Shown piece after piece: positions 23,857 to 31,531 of a stretch of 56,880 bases of DNA. Numbering within the stretch: position 1 is the first letter of the stretch; every line of letters starts with the position of its first letter. The stretch is taken from contig VXRN01000016.1 of the NCBI GenBank assembly GCA_009838465.1, positions 1 to 56,880 of the forward strand, given 5' to 3'. The notes beneath the pieces were generated by a model. It was given only the letters and a program-made list of their open reading frames with translations, made no database searches and was not told the origin of the DNA. The position numbers and the translations under genes are program-made. The stretch comes from Dehalococcoidia bacterium. GTDB lineage: Bacteria; Chloroflexota; Dehalococcoidia; Lucifugimonadales; UBA1123.

Positions 23857-24015
23857 ATCTACGACTTCGGTCAGCACCGCATCCAAGTGTACAAGAAGGA
23901 GTTTACGAACTGGGGCAAGGTCCAGATCCTGCCGACGATGCGCAACCCGATTCTGTTCACGACGTAGGCGACGGTACATAGGATTTACGTGAAGGGCAGG
24001 CTGGTGGTGTACACT
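23857..24015 (+). pseudogene. 3' remnant of an NHL-repeat gene
   Basis: The frame from 23857 to the TAG at 23965 encodes IYDFGQHRIQVYKKEFTNWG then KVQILPTMRNPILFTT, closely matching the C-terminus of the gene at 22276 (ICDFGQHRIQVYKKEAYELG and so on). Homology continues past the stop into the former terminator. No upstream part of the gene is present. It is therefore the tail of a duplicated paralogue, truncated at the hicA junction. Confidence 0.75.
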
Positions 24016-24023
24016 TTTTCAGC

Positions 24024-24057
24024 TTGATTTTACCTAAAGAACTTATAGTATTATAAG
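24024..24057 (+). promoter_or_regulatory. Promoter with overlapping palindromic operator, RAMA-like gene
   Basis: TTGATT (24024-24029), 16-bp spacer, TAGTAT (24046-24051). The -10 is embedded in the inverted repeat CTTATA-GTAT-TATAAG (24042-24057), a placement typical of repressor sites. Confidence 0.5.
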
Positions 24058-24092
24058 CACTGAACACACTTAGCGAACGAAAAGAGGCTGAC

Positions 24093-24644
24093 ATGGCTAT
24101 AGACAAGGATATAACCAGACGTATTGAGCAGATGAGAAATGAAGCTCTGGACCTTTCTGCTGAGAGCTTAAGGGCAAACGATCAAAGCAGATCTGAAACT
24201 CTCTTTGACATCGCAAAACGGATCCAAGCTCTGATACCAGCAGATAACGTAGATGACGATGGCACTGTTGTGAACCAACCCCCATCGACCTTTCAGGTCA
24301 CCCCGTCCCTGACTAGGAACCAAGAATTCAAACATAGATCAGGAACATTGAGCCATCGGACACTTGCTTCTTCCCCGACTCCGATATTCGCTATGCGCTC
24401 CGGAGTAGTGTACGACGCAGAATTAGATACTAGTCGCATCAGTAGCGGAGGACAAGGTGCCTGTATCAAATTTAGGGATGAATGGATGACCGCCTCTAAA
24501 GCGGCCAACAGCATCACTGGCACCCAAGTAAATGGGTGGCAGAATTTCTGGAGATACGAACGCCCAGACGGAACGAAGGGACCAATACAAGAACTCAGAG
24601 AACAAGAACTCAGAGTTAGACAGCTTAGTAGTCGGCACTATTAA
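24093..24644 (+). CDS. Protein with C-terminal RAMA/DUF4357-like domain
   Basis: 183 aa. The N-terminal third is helical and charged (ITRRIEQMRNEALDLSAESL). Residues about 99-157 resemble the RAMA (restriction-enzyme adenine methylase associated) or DUF4357 module: a GVVYDAEL strand, IKFRDEWMTASKAANSITG, and the hallmark NGWQNFWRY. Such modules are thought to recognise modified DNA. No nuclease or methylase domain is attached. The 3' end carries a 15-bp tandem duplication (24587-24615, encoding QELRE twice). Lower GC and different codon use from its neighbours suggest it is acquired. GAAAAGAGG precedes the ATG. Confidence 0.6.
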   Translation: MAIDKDITRRIEQMRNEALDLSAESLRANDQSRSETLFDIAKRIQALIPADNVDDDGTVVNQPPSTFQVTPSLTRNQEFKHRSGTLSHRTLASSPTPIFAMRSGVVYDAELDTSRISSGGQGACIKFRDEWMTASKAANSITGTQVNGWQNFWRYERPDGTKGPIQELREQELRVRQLSSRHY

Positions 24645-24821
24645 GCCGAATGCTGATGGTCAGGTACATCCTCACAAGACATGTTTCAACGATAGTAAGG
24701 CATACGAGACAACTGGAAGGATATATCAGGATTGTGAGTAGATGGGAAGAATACAGAATCGTGTCCGGAAGTCGCGACCAATACTACAGAAGGCTAACAA
24801 GCAGCTTATGGGGGCAATAGT

Positions 24822-25088
24822 ATGGAAATGATTGAGTATTTTGGACGACTCGATTATAGGAACATCCATAGGCAAACATTTCACTGGCGTGCGTGCAAGA
24901 AGAAATGTCGCACCCTTGAAGAAGCGGAATTCACTGTAGCCCAGTATAATCAACGTGTCGTATTTGGGACGCTCAACCATTATTGGTGTTGGAGACATGA
25001 GGCTTGGCATGTGGGACACTCCAACAAGAGGCTGGCATCCGCCTTGATGCTTGCCAAGCATATTACGTCCGGATCAAAGGGAACGTAA
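24822..25088 (+). CDS. Hypothetical small protein rich in Trp/His/Cys
   Basis: 88 aa beginning MEMIEYFGRLDYRNIHRQTF, with two Cys in the RACKKKCRTLEE segment and an aromatic run HYWCWRHEAWHVGH. GGGGGCAATAGT precedes the ATG. I recognise no family. It sits in the lower-GC patch between the RAMA-like gene and the MNT/HEPN module. The region 24645-24821 before it holds only a possible 30-codon reading frame with no other support. Confidence 0.35.
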   Translation: MEMIEYFGRLDYRNIHRQTFHWRACKKKCRTLEEAEFTVAQYNQRVVFGTLNHYWCWRHEAWHVGHSNKRLASALMLAKHITSGSKGT

Positions 25089-25092
25089 CCAA

Positions 25093-25500
25093 ATGGTCAC
25101 CCAAGAAATACAAAGTACAACCCACTCCGACCGCTATCGCGCCGCGGCGGAAGAGTTCGCCCGCCGGGTAACGGACGCGCTCGGTGACCAGGTTGACTCG
25201 ATTGTGCTGTATGGCTCCGCCGCGCGTGGGGACGCCAGGCCTGAGAGCGATATTGATATTCTGGTTGTTGGTCCCAACACCACGTTCTTCTGGAACAGTG
25301 TGGGCGAGATAGCCTACGATCTGACGGACGAAGGCGACTTCACCTTCGCCCTATCGGAATTCATCCTGGACCGAGAGCAACTGGTGGAGCTCAGCCGTAT
25401 TGGGACTCCGTTTATAAGAAATGTGATATCCGAAGGCGAAGTCATCCATGACAATGGAATATTCTCAAGAGTTCGTAGTCGGGCAACTGAAGTGGGCTGA
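25093..25500 (+). CDS. Minimal nucleotidyltransferase (MNT) domain protein, antitoxin half of MNT/HEPN module
   Basis: 135 aa from ATG 25093; an in-frame ATG at 25051 would add 14 residues. The DNA polymerase beta-type nucleotidyltransferase signature is intact: VLYGSAARGDARPESDIDIL, with the GS pair at 41-42 and metal-binding D53 and D55. MNT partners of HEPN toxins can neutralise them by adding nucleotides (AMP) to the toxin. The gene overlaps the HEPN gene by 53 bp, a strong sign of coupled expression. AAAGGGAACG is a weak ribosome site. Confidence 0.88.
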   Translation: MVTQEIQSTTHSDRYRAAAEEFARRVTDALGDQVDSIVLYGSAARGDARPESDIDILVVGPNTTFFWNSVGEIAYDLTDEGDFTFALSEFILDREQLVELSRIGTPFIRNVISEGEVIHDNGIFSRVRSRATEVG

Positions 25501-25849
25501 TGAGGCTCTCAGTGATGCGGAGTATCTCTTGAAGGACTATCGTTTGAGAGCGTCTGCAAACCGCGCCTACTATGCGATGTTCTACGCTGCCCAAGCGATC
25601 TTATCCCGGACTAACGGCCAACTTCCGAAGACTCACAGTGGGGTGATCAATCAGTTTGGTCTTCATGTCGCACGGCCCGGAATCGTGGATCGCCAACTAG
25701 GGGCACACCTACGAAACGCACATCGCCTGCGAATACGTACCGATTACGAACTACACGCCGAATATGCAGATGATCTGGTGGCTGAAACGGTCCAGAACGC
25801 GCGGGCCTTTGTGTCCGCGGTAAGGCGCGCCCTTGACCTGCCGCGCTGA
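25448..25849 (+). CDS. HEPN-domain protein, toxin half of MNT/HEPN module
   Basis: 133 aa. The four-helix HEPN fold is indicated by LKDYRLRASANRAYYAMFYA then AQAILSRTNG. A candidate RNase motif is R97-TDYEL-H103 (R-x5-H), within the range of the HEPN Rx4-6H active site. HEPN toxins of this type cleave or otherwise inactivate RNA. An alternative start ATG lies at 25454. Its 53-bp overlap with the MNT gene is longer than usual for such pairs. Confidence 0.88.
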   Translation: MTMEYSQEFVVGQLKWADEALSDAEYLLKDYRLRASANRAYYAMFYAAQAILSRTNGQLPKTHSGVINQFGLHVARPGIVDRQLGAHLRNAHRLRIRTDYELHAEYADDLVAETVQNARAFVSAVRRALDLPR

Positions 25850-25882
25850 AGCGGTCCCTGCCCATCGCCACGATCCGCTCGA

Positions 25883-25911
25883 TTGACGCCTCTGGTGTTC
25901 GTTGTTACACT
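25883..25911 (+). promoter_or_regulatory. Promoter of the second 2-oxoacid dehydrogenase cluster
   Basis: TTGACG (25883-25888), 17-bp spacer, TACACT (25906-25911). The sequence CGATTGACGCCT around the -35 is repeated exactly at the acyl-CoA ligase promoter (31471-31482). Confidence 0.6.
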
Positions 25912-26004
25912 CGCGCCATAGCTGGTTGGAACGCTGAAACTGCGCTCCGAGTCGTCCGTCTCGGACGCTTTCCGCATACTTAGAGTTTACCTATGGAGGA
26001 TATT

Positions 26005-26988
26005 ATGAGCGCTACTTATTCCGAGCTGAATAAAGATTCGTTCCTGTGGATGTACAAGACGATGGTCACCATACGCAGGTTCGAGGAGCAGTCGAGGCGT
26101 GAGGCGGACGCGGGCAAGTTGCGCGGTATGCACTCGTCCATCGGACAGGAGGCTGTGCCTACCGGCATTTGCGCCCACCTTCGAGACGACGACTACGTGC
26201 TCGGCACGCATCGCAGTCATCACCACTGCATCGCCAAGGGTGTTGACCTCAAGGAGATGATGGCCGAACTTCTGGGCAAGTCCACCGGCACCAACAAGGG
26301 CAAGGGCGGCACCATGCACATCGCCGACATCAACAAGGGGATGCTCGGCGCGAACGGCGTGGTCGGCTCCAACATCCCGGTAGCCACGGGCGTCGGCCTG
26401 AGCGCCAAGGTGAGGGGTACTGACCAGGTGAGCGTGGTGTTCTTCGGCGACGGCGCGTCCAGCCAGGGCGTTCTGCACGAGTCCATGAATCTTGCGAGCA
26501 TCTGGAAGCTGCCGGTGCTGTTCGTGTGCGAGAACAACCGCTACGCCGAGTCCACTCCGTTCGAGTTCACCGTCGCGGGCGCTTCGGTCGCCAATCGCGC
26601 CAACGGATACGACATGCCCGGCGTATCGGTGGACGGCCAGGATGCCATTGAGATACACGAGGTCGCCCGAGAGGCGGTCGCGCGGGCGCGGCGCGGCGAG
26701 GGCCCGACGCTCATCGAGGCTATGACGTATCGCTATCAGGGCCACTTCGGTGCGGATGATCCACTGGGATACAGGTCTCAGGAAGAAGAGGATTACTACG
26801 AGGCCAGGGACTGCATCGAGCAGCTGACCAGGCACATCCTGGACAACGGCATCGCGAGCGAGTCGGAGCTGGAGTCTCTGGCAGAGCAGTCGTTGCAAGA
26901 CGTCCTCGCCGCGACCGCATTCGCCGACGAAAGCCCGTTCCCAGAGCCCGAAGAACTGATGACGGACGTGTACGTGAAGTACGCCTAA
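26005..26988 (+). CDS. Thiamine-diphosphate-dependent 2-oxoacid dehydrogenase E1 component, alpha subunit (second cluster)
   Basis: 327 aa from ATG 26005, five bases after GGAGG (25995-25999); the in-frame ATG at 25993 overlaps that ribosome site. The ThDP motif reads GDGASSQG, followed by MNLASIWKLPVLFVCENN. It is clearly paralogous to the gene at 207 (HRSHHHCIAKGVDLKEMMAE vs HRSHGHPISKGGDVRRAMAE). Differences in the C-terminal third suggest a different substrate. The E1 beta partner is not adjacent: a DUF3800 gene starts 9 bp after the stop. Confidence 0.92.
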   Translation: MSATYSELNKDSFLWMYKTMVTIRRFEEQSRREADAGKLRGMHSSIGQEAVPTGICAHLRDDDYVLGTHRSHHHCIAKGVDLKEMMAELLGKSTGTNKGKGGTMHIADINKGMLGANGVVGSNIPVATGVGLSAKVRGTDQVSVVFFGDGASSQGVLHESMNLASIWKLPVLFVCENNRYAESTPFEFTVAGASVANRANGYDMPGVSVDGQDAIEIHEVAREAVARARRGEGPTLIEAMTYRYQGHFGADDPLGYRSQEEEDYYEARDCIEQLTRHILDNGIASESELESLAEQSLQDVLAATAFADESPFPEPEELMTDVYVKYA

Positions 26989-26997
26989 CGCTCCTAT

Positions 26998-27723
26998 ATG
27001 GCGAAGAACGACTTCATATTCGTCGATGAATCAGGAGACACAGGCTACAAGCTAGATCCGGAAACAGGGGAGTTGCTCAGCAGTCCGTACTATGTTCTGG
27101 CGGCGCTACATGTGACGGACGAAAGCATCCGGTGGATAAATCGGCACGTTGCGGCATTTCGGTTCTACACGGGATTTAGCAGGGAGTTGAAGTTTCCGCC
27201 TGAAAGGGAGATGTTTACCCGGCTTTTGGAACCGATACAGGAGATGACCGTAAGAGGAGTGGGGATTCATGCCTCAGTTGTGTATCTCGACAAGCAGAGA
27301 TTTACAGGAGATTATCTAAAGCCTGGCTGTGTGCGTCCACAATCTACACTCTACTTCCGTAACAGGGTTCTCAGATGTCTGTTGGAGTTTCACTTCTCGT
27401 CTTATGGTCTGATATCACGGCAGTATGAACTGATTCTGGATCGTATTGATATGACTCCCGGCCAAGTCAGGGATCTTGATATTTATTTGCGAAATCGTCG
27501 AGGCTTAATGGCGCCACGACTCATTACACAGGCAGACTCTATATACGTGGAAGGGCTGCAAGTAGTTGATAACATCGCCAGTGGATTCAAGAATGTAGTT
27601 GGGGGCGTGAGTATCCCGGAGTCGCTCTTGTTCGTGAACGCGAAGGATGTTACAGAGGACATGGATATAGTGCAAAAGAATGAAGGCCACTCCAGCTCCC
27701 GTGCGCTTTGGGAACCCGACTGA
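26998..27723 (+). CDS. DUF3800 domain protein
   Basis: 241 aa. The family start IFVDESGDTGYKLDPETGEL (DESG motif) is followed by the RNase H-like-fold pattern of DUF3800, with acidic residues in LILDRIDMTPGQ and QADSIYVEGLQVVDNIA. DUF3800 proteins are common in accessory and phage-defence regions; their function is unknown. The ATG at 26998 has only CGCTCCTAT upstream, so it may be read by coupling to E1 alpha. The base composition is visibly lower in GC than the flanking dehydrogenase genes, and it splits the E1 alpha-E1 beta pair, so it was probably inserted. Confidence 0.85.
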   Translation: MAKNDFIFVDESGDTGYKLDPETGELLSSPYYVLAALHVTDESIRWINRHVAAFRFYTGFSRELKFPPEREMFTRLLEPIQEMTVRGVGIHASVVYLDKQRFTGDYLKPGCVRPQSTLYFRNRVLRCLLEFHFSSYGLISRQYELILDRIDMTPGQVRDLDIYLRNRRGLMAPRLITQADSIYVEGLQVVDNIASGFKNVVGGVSIPESLLFVNAKDVTEDMDIVQKNEGHSSSRALWEPD

Positions 27724-27855
27724 CCTTCGACTATACACTACTAGCTTAACCATCCTGCTGATGAGTGTCAATGAATTTCATCAAGCCAGGAACAACCGCA
27801 GACTCACTAGACCTTACCTCAATACCAGACATATACACCCATAAGGAGAAGCACC

Positions 27856-28881
27856 ATGGTAGCGGAAGCGGTACGACAGGTGACTTATATACAAGCGATC
27901 AACGAAGCCATACGGCAGGAAATGGAGCGCGACGAGAACGTCATCGTCATGGGCGAGGACATCGCAGGTGGCGGCGACAGGGAGGACAAGCAGGACGCCT
28001 GGGGCGGCCCGATGCGGCTGACGAAAGGGCTGGTTGGACAGTTCGGGCGCGAGCGAATCCGGGATACGCCCATATCCGAAGCCGGTTTCATTGGCGCTGG
28101 TGTGGGCGCGGCGGCCTCAGGTCTGCGTCCCGTCGTGGACCTGATGTACGTCGGCTTCTACGGCGTGTGCGCCGACCAGATCACCAACAACGCCGCCAAG
28201 ATTCACTATATGTTCGGCGGCAAGGTGACCATACCTCTGACTATCATGACCGGCACCGGCGCGGGCACCAACTCGGCGGCGCAGCACTCCGAGACACTGT
28301 ACTCGATATTCACCCACTTCCCTGGCCTAAAGTGCGTCGCGCCCTCGGACCCATACACGGCCAAGGGGCTGATGACAGCGGCGATTCGGGACAACGACCC
28401 GGTCATCGTCTTCAATAACCGCCAGCTCATGGGCATCTCGTTCGAGGTGGATGTGCCAGAGGATTTGTATGAGGTGGAGATCGGCAAGGCGCGCGTCGTG
28501 CAGGAAGGCGAGGATGTCACGCTGGTTGGCATAAGCTACACGACTAACACCTGCCTCGATGCCGCCCAGGAACTCGAAGACCAGGGATACTCGGTAGAGG
28601 TCGTGGACCTGCTTTCGCTTTCGCCCATGGACGATGAGACGATCATCGAGTCGGTGAAGAAGACACGCAAGGTAGTGATAGTTGACGAGGACTACCCCCG
28701 CTGTTCGATAGCGTCGGACATTTCCGCGCTGGTTGCCGAGGAAGCCTTCGATTACCTGGACGCGCCGCCTCGCCGTCTGAACGCGCCGCACGCTCCAGTT
28801 CCTTACAGTAGGCCGCTGGAAGCGCTGTTCGTGCCGAACAAGGACATGGTCGTTGACGCGGCGCTTGAGGTGTTGGAGTGA
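27856..28881 (+). CDS. 2-oxoacid dehydrogenase E1 component, beta subunit (second cluster)
   Basis: 341 aa. It has the transketolase pyrimidine-binding domain (NEAIRQEMERDENVIVMGED, RIRDTPISEAGFIGAGVGAA) and C-terminal domain, ending with APHAPVPYSRPLEALFVPNK. AAGGAG precedes ATG 27856. Compared with the 1305 gene it has a 15-20 residue insert (GGGDREDKQDAWGG) near the active-site entrance, an insert I associate with acetoin and related dehydrogenases. Its partner E1 alpha is upstream of the DUF3800 gene; E2 follows after a 109-bp gap with family C repeats. Confidence 0.92.
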   Translation: MVAEAVRQVTYIQAINEAIRQEMERDENVIVMGEDIAGGGDREDKQDAWGGPMRLTKGLVGQFGRERIRDTPISEAGFIGAGVGAAASGLRPVVDLMYVGFYGVCADQITNNAAKIHYMFGGKVTIPLTIMTGTGAGTNSAAQHSETLYSIFTHFPGLKCVAPSDPYTAKGLMTAAIRDNDPVIVFNNRQLMGISFEVDVPEDLYEVEIGKARVVQEGEDVTLVGISYTTNTCLDAAQELEDQGYSVEVVDLLSLSPMDDETIIESVKKTRKVVIVDEDYPRCSIASDISALVAEEAFDYLDAPPRRLNAPHAPVPYSRPLEALFVPNKDMVVDAALEVLE

Positions 28882-28978
28882 TTAGTTGTTAGTTCTTAGT
28901 TCTCAGCTTGGTGAGAACTGAGCGCTGACTACCGGCAGCTATTCACAAAAGACTAATAACTGTGAACTAAAGACTTCC
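28882..28978. repeat. Family C tract of TTAGTTNTTAGT and ACTAANNACT units
   Basis: GATTAGTTGTTAGTTCTTAG with inverse partner ACTAATAACTGTGAACTAAA, so the tract can fold back on itself. Related tracts occur at 15552-15575, 22228-22255, 52468-52492 and 53507-53540, mostly directly upstream of start codons. Confidence 0.55.
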
Positions 28979-28990
28979 AAGGAGCGTTCC

Positions 28991-30313
28991 GTGGCAACTC
29001 CGATAGTCATGCCCAGGCTGGGCGACTTCATGACCGAGGGCACCGTGGTCAGCCTCGCTAAGTCCCAGGGGGACGAGGTCAATCAGGGCGAGGTGATCGC
29101 CGAGATCGAGACCGAAAAGCTCAACTACGACCTTGAATCGGTCGCGGGCGGCGTATTCCACCCGGTGGTGGATGCGGGTGCAACGGTAGCGGTGGACGGC
29201 CTCATCGGCTACGTGCTGGAGGCGGGTGAAGATGCGCCTTCACCGGAAGCTCCTGCTGCGTCGGCCCGCGCGGCGAGACGCACGCCACGGAGGCGCGGTT
29301 CTTCCCGAGGGCGTGGTGGTGGCGACACCGTGCGCTCGACGCCCGGCGCCCGGCGACTGGCGGCGAATCTGAACGTTGACCTGTCGCAGGTCACGCCCAC
29401 CGGACCTGGCGGTCGCGTGGTGGATGCGGATGTTCGCGCATTCGACGAGCAGCGTAAGGCGAGTCCTGCGGTCACGCCTTCGACGCCCGGAGCGCGTCGT
29501 CTTGCGGCCAGCCTGAACGTGGACCTGTCGCAGGTTACGCCCACCGGCCCCAGGGGTAGGATAGTGGAGACCGATGTCAGAGCGTTTGCCGACAGCCAGG
29601 CCGCTGAACAGGCCCCCTCGATGCCGCCGGGTCTGCCGGAGCCGTCCAGGAGCGAGCCGCTTAGCGGTATGAGACGCGGCATCGCGCAGCACATGAGCGA
29701 AAGCCTGAGGAGTACGGCGCAGCTTTCCTACTTCCTGGAGGTTGACGTTACCGAGGCCCAACGGCTGAGACGCGAGGCGTCTGCCGAGCATGACACGACG
29801 CTCACCGTTGCCCATGTACTCATAAAGGCGTGCGCCGAAACCCTGAAGCGCATCCCGGTTATGAACGCGGTTCTGGCGAACGATGCGATACACTATTTCG
29901 ACCAGGTAAACATCGGGGTCGCGGTCGCGCTGGACGATGGACTTATCGTTCCGGTGTTGCGCGACGTGGGGAACATGGACATCTACCAGGTTTCCACCGC
30001 CACCCATGAAATGGCGATCAAGGCGCGTGAGGGCACCCTGTCTCCCGACGACGTTCTGGGCGGCACGTTCACTATCAGCGTGCTGGGAGTGGTGGACGGC
30101 TTCACTCCGATCCTGAACAGGCCGCAGAGCGCGATCCTGGGCGTGGGCCGCAGCGTGCAGAAGCCGGTCGTGGTACGCGGAGAAGTCGTGGTGCGGGAGA
30201 TGATGACTCTGAGCCTGACCGCTGACCACCAGGTCATAGACGGCGCGGTGGCCGCAGGCTTCATGCGCAGGCTCCAGGCAACGGTCGAACGCCCCACTGC
30301 GCTGTTCAGGTAG
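28991..30313 (+). CDS. Dihydrolipoamide acyltransferase (E2), second cluster, with near-identical tandem subunit-binding domains
   Basis: 440 aa, GTG start with GGAG at 28981-28984. Lipoyl domain (1-78) with K43 in ETEKL; an Arg-rich linker; two peripheral-subunit-binding domains (about 115-150 and 163-198) that are almost copies (ARRLAANLNVDLSQVTPTGP and ARRLAASLNVDLSQVTPTGP) at a 144-bp period; then the catalytic domain with H413 and D417 in HQVIDG. The usual HRxxDG arginine is Q here. The domain plan equals that of the 2304 paralogue, but the tandem copies in this one look more recent. There is no E3 nearby. Confidence 0.92.
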   Translation: MATPIVMPRLGDFMTEGTVVSLAKSQGDEVNQGEVIAEIETEKLNYDLESVAGGVFHPVVDAGATVAVDGLIGYVLEAGEDAPSPEAPAASARAARRTPRRRGSSRGRGGGDTVRSTPGARRLAANLNVDLSQVTPTGPGGRVVDADVRAFDEQRKASPAVTPSTPGARRLAASLNVDLSQVTPTGPRGRIVETDVRAFADSQAAEQAPSMPPGLPEPSRSEPLSGMRRGIAQHMSESLRSTAQLSYFLEVDVTEAQRLRREASAEHDTTLTVAHVLIKACAETLKRIPVMNAVLANDAIHYFDQVNIGVAVALDDGLIVPVLRDVGNMDIYQVSTATHEMAIKAREGTLSPDDVLGGTFTISVLGVVDGFTPILNRPQSAILGVGRSVQKPVVVRGEVVVREMMTLSLTADHQVIDGAVAAGFMRRLQATVERPTALFR

Positions 30314-30321
30314 TCGTTTTT

Positions 30322-31410
30322 CTACTCATCCAGGAATCTAATGCACACGGGCATGGGTATGTTCAATTCATGTCCCGTCGGCGTTAGCTGACCTGTATCC
30401 TGGTCTATGTGGAACGACACTATGCTGTCGCTGTCCTGGTTGGCTGCTATGAGAAATCGGCCTGACGGGTCTATTCCGAAGTTTCGCGGAGTGCGGCCCC
30501 TGGTCGAGCGATGTCCGAGCGCCGTGAGTCGTCCGCTGTCCTCATCTACCGCGAAGATGGCTATGCTGTCGTGGCCACGGTTCGAGCCGTAAACGAACCT
30601 TCCCGACGGGTGTACGTGTATGTCCGCCGTGGTGTTCGAGCCTGAGAATCCGGTTGGAAGCGTGCCGATAACCTGGAACTCGGACAGGCTGCCCGATTCT
30701 CGGTCGTACTCGAACACCGTTATCATGCTGCCGAGTTCGTTTATCAGGTAGGCCCACTTGCCGCCGGGGTGGAAGTCGAAGTGGCGCGGGCCGAATCCCG
30801 GATTCACCTCAACGCATGCCGGTTCGTTCGGAATGAGTCGTCCGTCGTCTGTATCCAGCCGGTATATGACAACACGATCCTGGCCGAGATCCGGGACATA
30901 GGCAAAGCGGTTCTGCGCGTCCGGGTTTATGGAGTGTGTGTGCGCCTGGTCCTGCCGACGGGGATTCACGCTCGAACCCTCGTGCTGGATGAAGTCAGAG
31001 GCGGGCGCGAGACTGCCGTCGTCCTCGATGGGCAGCATACACACGCTTCCGCCGTGATAGTTGGCGGCGAGAACAAAGCGGCCTGTCGCGTCCACCTTCA
31101 CGTGACACGGGCCTGGGCCTCCGGCCCCCTGGCTGTTCAGGTAGTTCAGTTCGCCAGGCCCAGCATCTATCGAGTAGGCGTACACCGCACCCTGTTCCTT
31201 GCCGTCGAATTCCATGACTTCCGACGCCGCGTACAGGTATCGCTTGCTGGGATGGAGCGCGACGAATGACGGGTTTCCGGCCCCCGTCGCGACGGAGACC
31301 TGTTCCAGCGCACCGCTGTCTCTGTCGAAGCGGCAGGTATAGACCCCCTGAGAGTCAGTGTGCGTGTATGTTCCGATGAATACGAGTGCCGTTCCGGTAG
31401 TCTGTGTCAT
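30322..31410 (-). CDS. Lactonase-family seven-bladed beta-propeller protein
   Basis: 362 aa. It begins ALVFIGTYTHTDSQGVYTCR and contains the family segments GPCHVKVDATGRFVLAANYH, GFGPRHFDFHPGGKWAYLIN and ADIHVHPSGRFVYGSNRGHD, typical of 6-phosphogluconolactonase (YbhE-type, Pgl) and muconate cycloisomerase-like lactonases. It hydrolyses a sugar or other lactone. There is no signal peptide. The start ATG 31410 has TAGGAGT upstream. It converges with the E2 gene (9-bp gap), with no visible terminator between them. Confidence 0.9.
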   Translation of the reverse strand: MTQTTGTALVFIGTYTHTDSQGVYTCRFDRDSGALEQVSVATGAGNPSFVALHPSKRYLYAASEVMEFDGKEQGAVYAYSIDAGPGELNYLNSQGAGGPGPCHVKVDATGRFVLAANYHGGSVCMLPIEDDGSLAPASDFIQHEGSSVNPRRQDQAHTHSINPDAQNRFAYVPDLGQDRVVIYRLDTDDGRLIPNEPACVEVNPGFGPRHFDFHPGGKWAYLINELGSMITVFEYDRESGSLSEFQVIGTLPTGFSGSNTTADIHVHPSGRFVYGSNRGHDSIAIFAVDEDSGRLTALGHRSTRGRTPRNFGIDPSGRFLIAANQDSDSIVSFHIDQDTGQLTPTGHELNIPMPVCIRFLDE

Positions 31411-31472
31411 GTTGTACTCCTATCCACTCGAAGCTCCACCCATTCTTAATTCTACACTCTCTATTCATTCGA

Positions 31473-31501
31473 TTGACGCCTGTTTTAGCCATTGATAAAC
31501 T
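31473..31501 (+). promoter_or_regulatory. Promoter of the acyl-CoA ligase gene
   Basis: TTGACG (31473-31478), 17-bp spacer, TAAACT (31496-31501), about 30 bases before the GTG start. It shares the 12-mer CGATTGACGCCT with the promoter at 25883. Confidence 0.65.
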
Positions 31502-31531
31502 CAGCCTCAGTCCAACTTGGAGGATTTAGCA

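Noticed and set aside
23741..23992. 83-codon plus-strand frame across the hicA/NHL junction
   Set aside because: Arg/Ser-rich frame-shifted reading of the NHL remnant; the homologous frame starts at 23857 and ends at 23967.
27765..28418. 217-codon plus-strand frame overlapping E1 beta
   Set aside because: Out-of-frame shadow of the E1 beta gene with Arg/Gly-rich low-complexity sequence.
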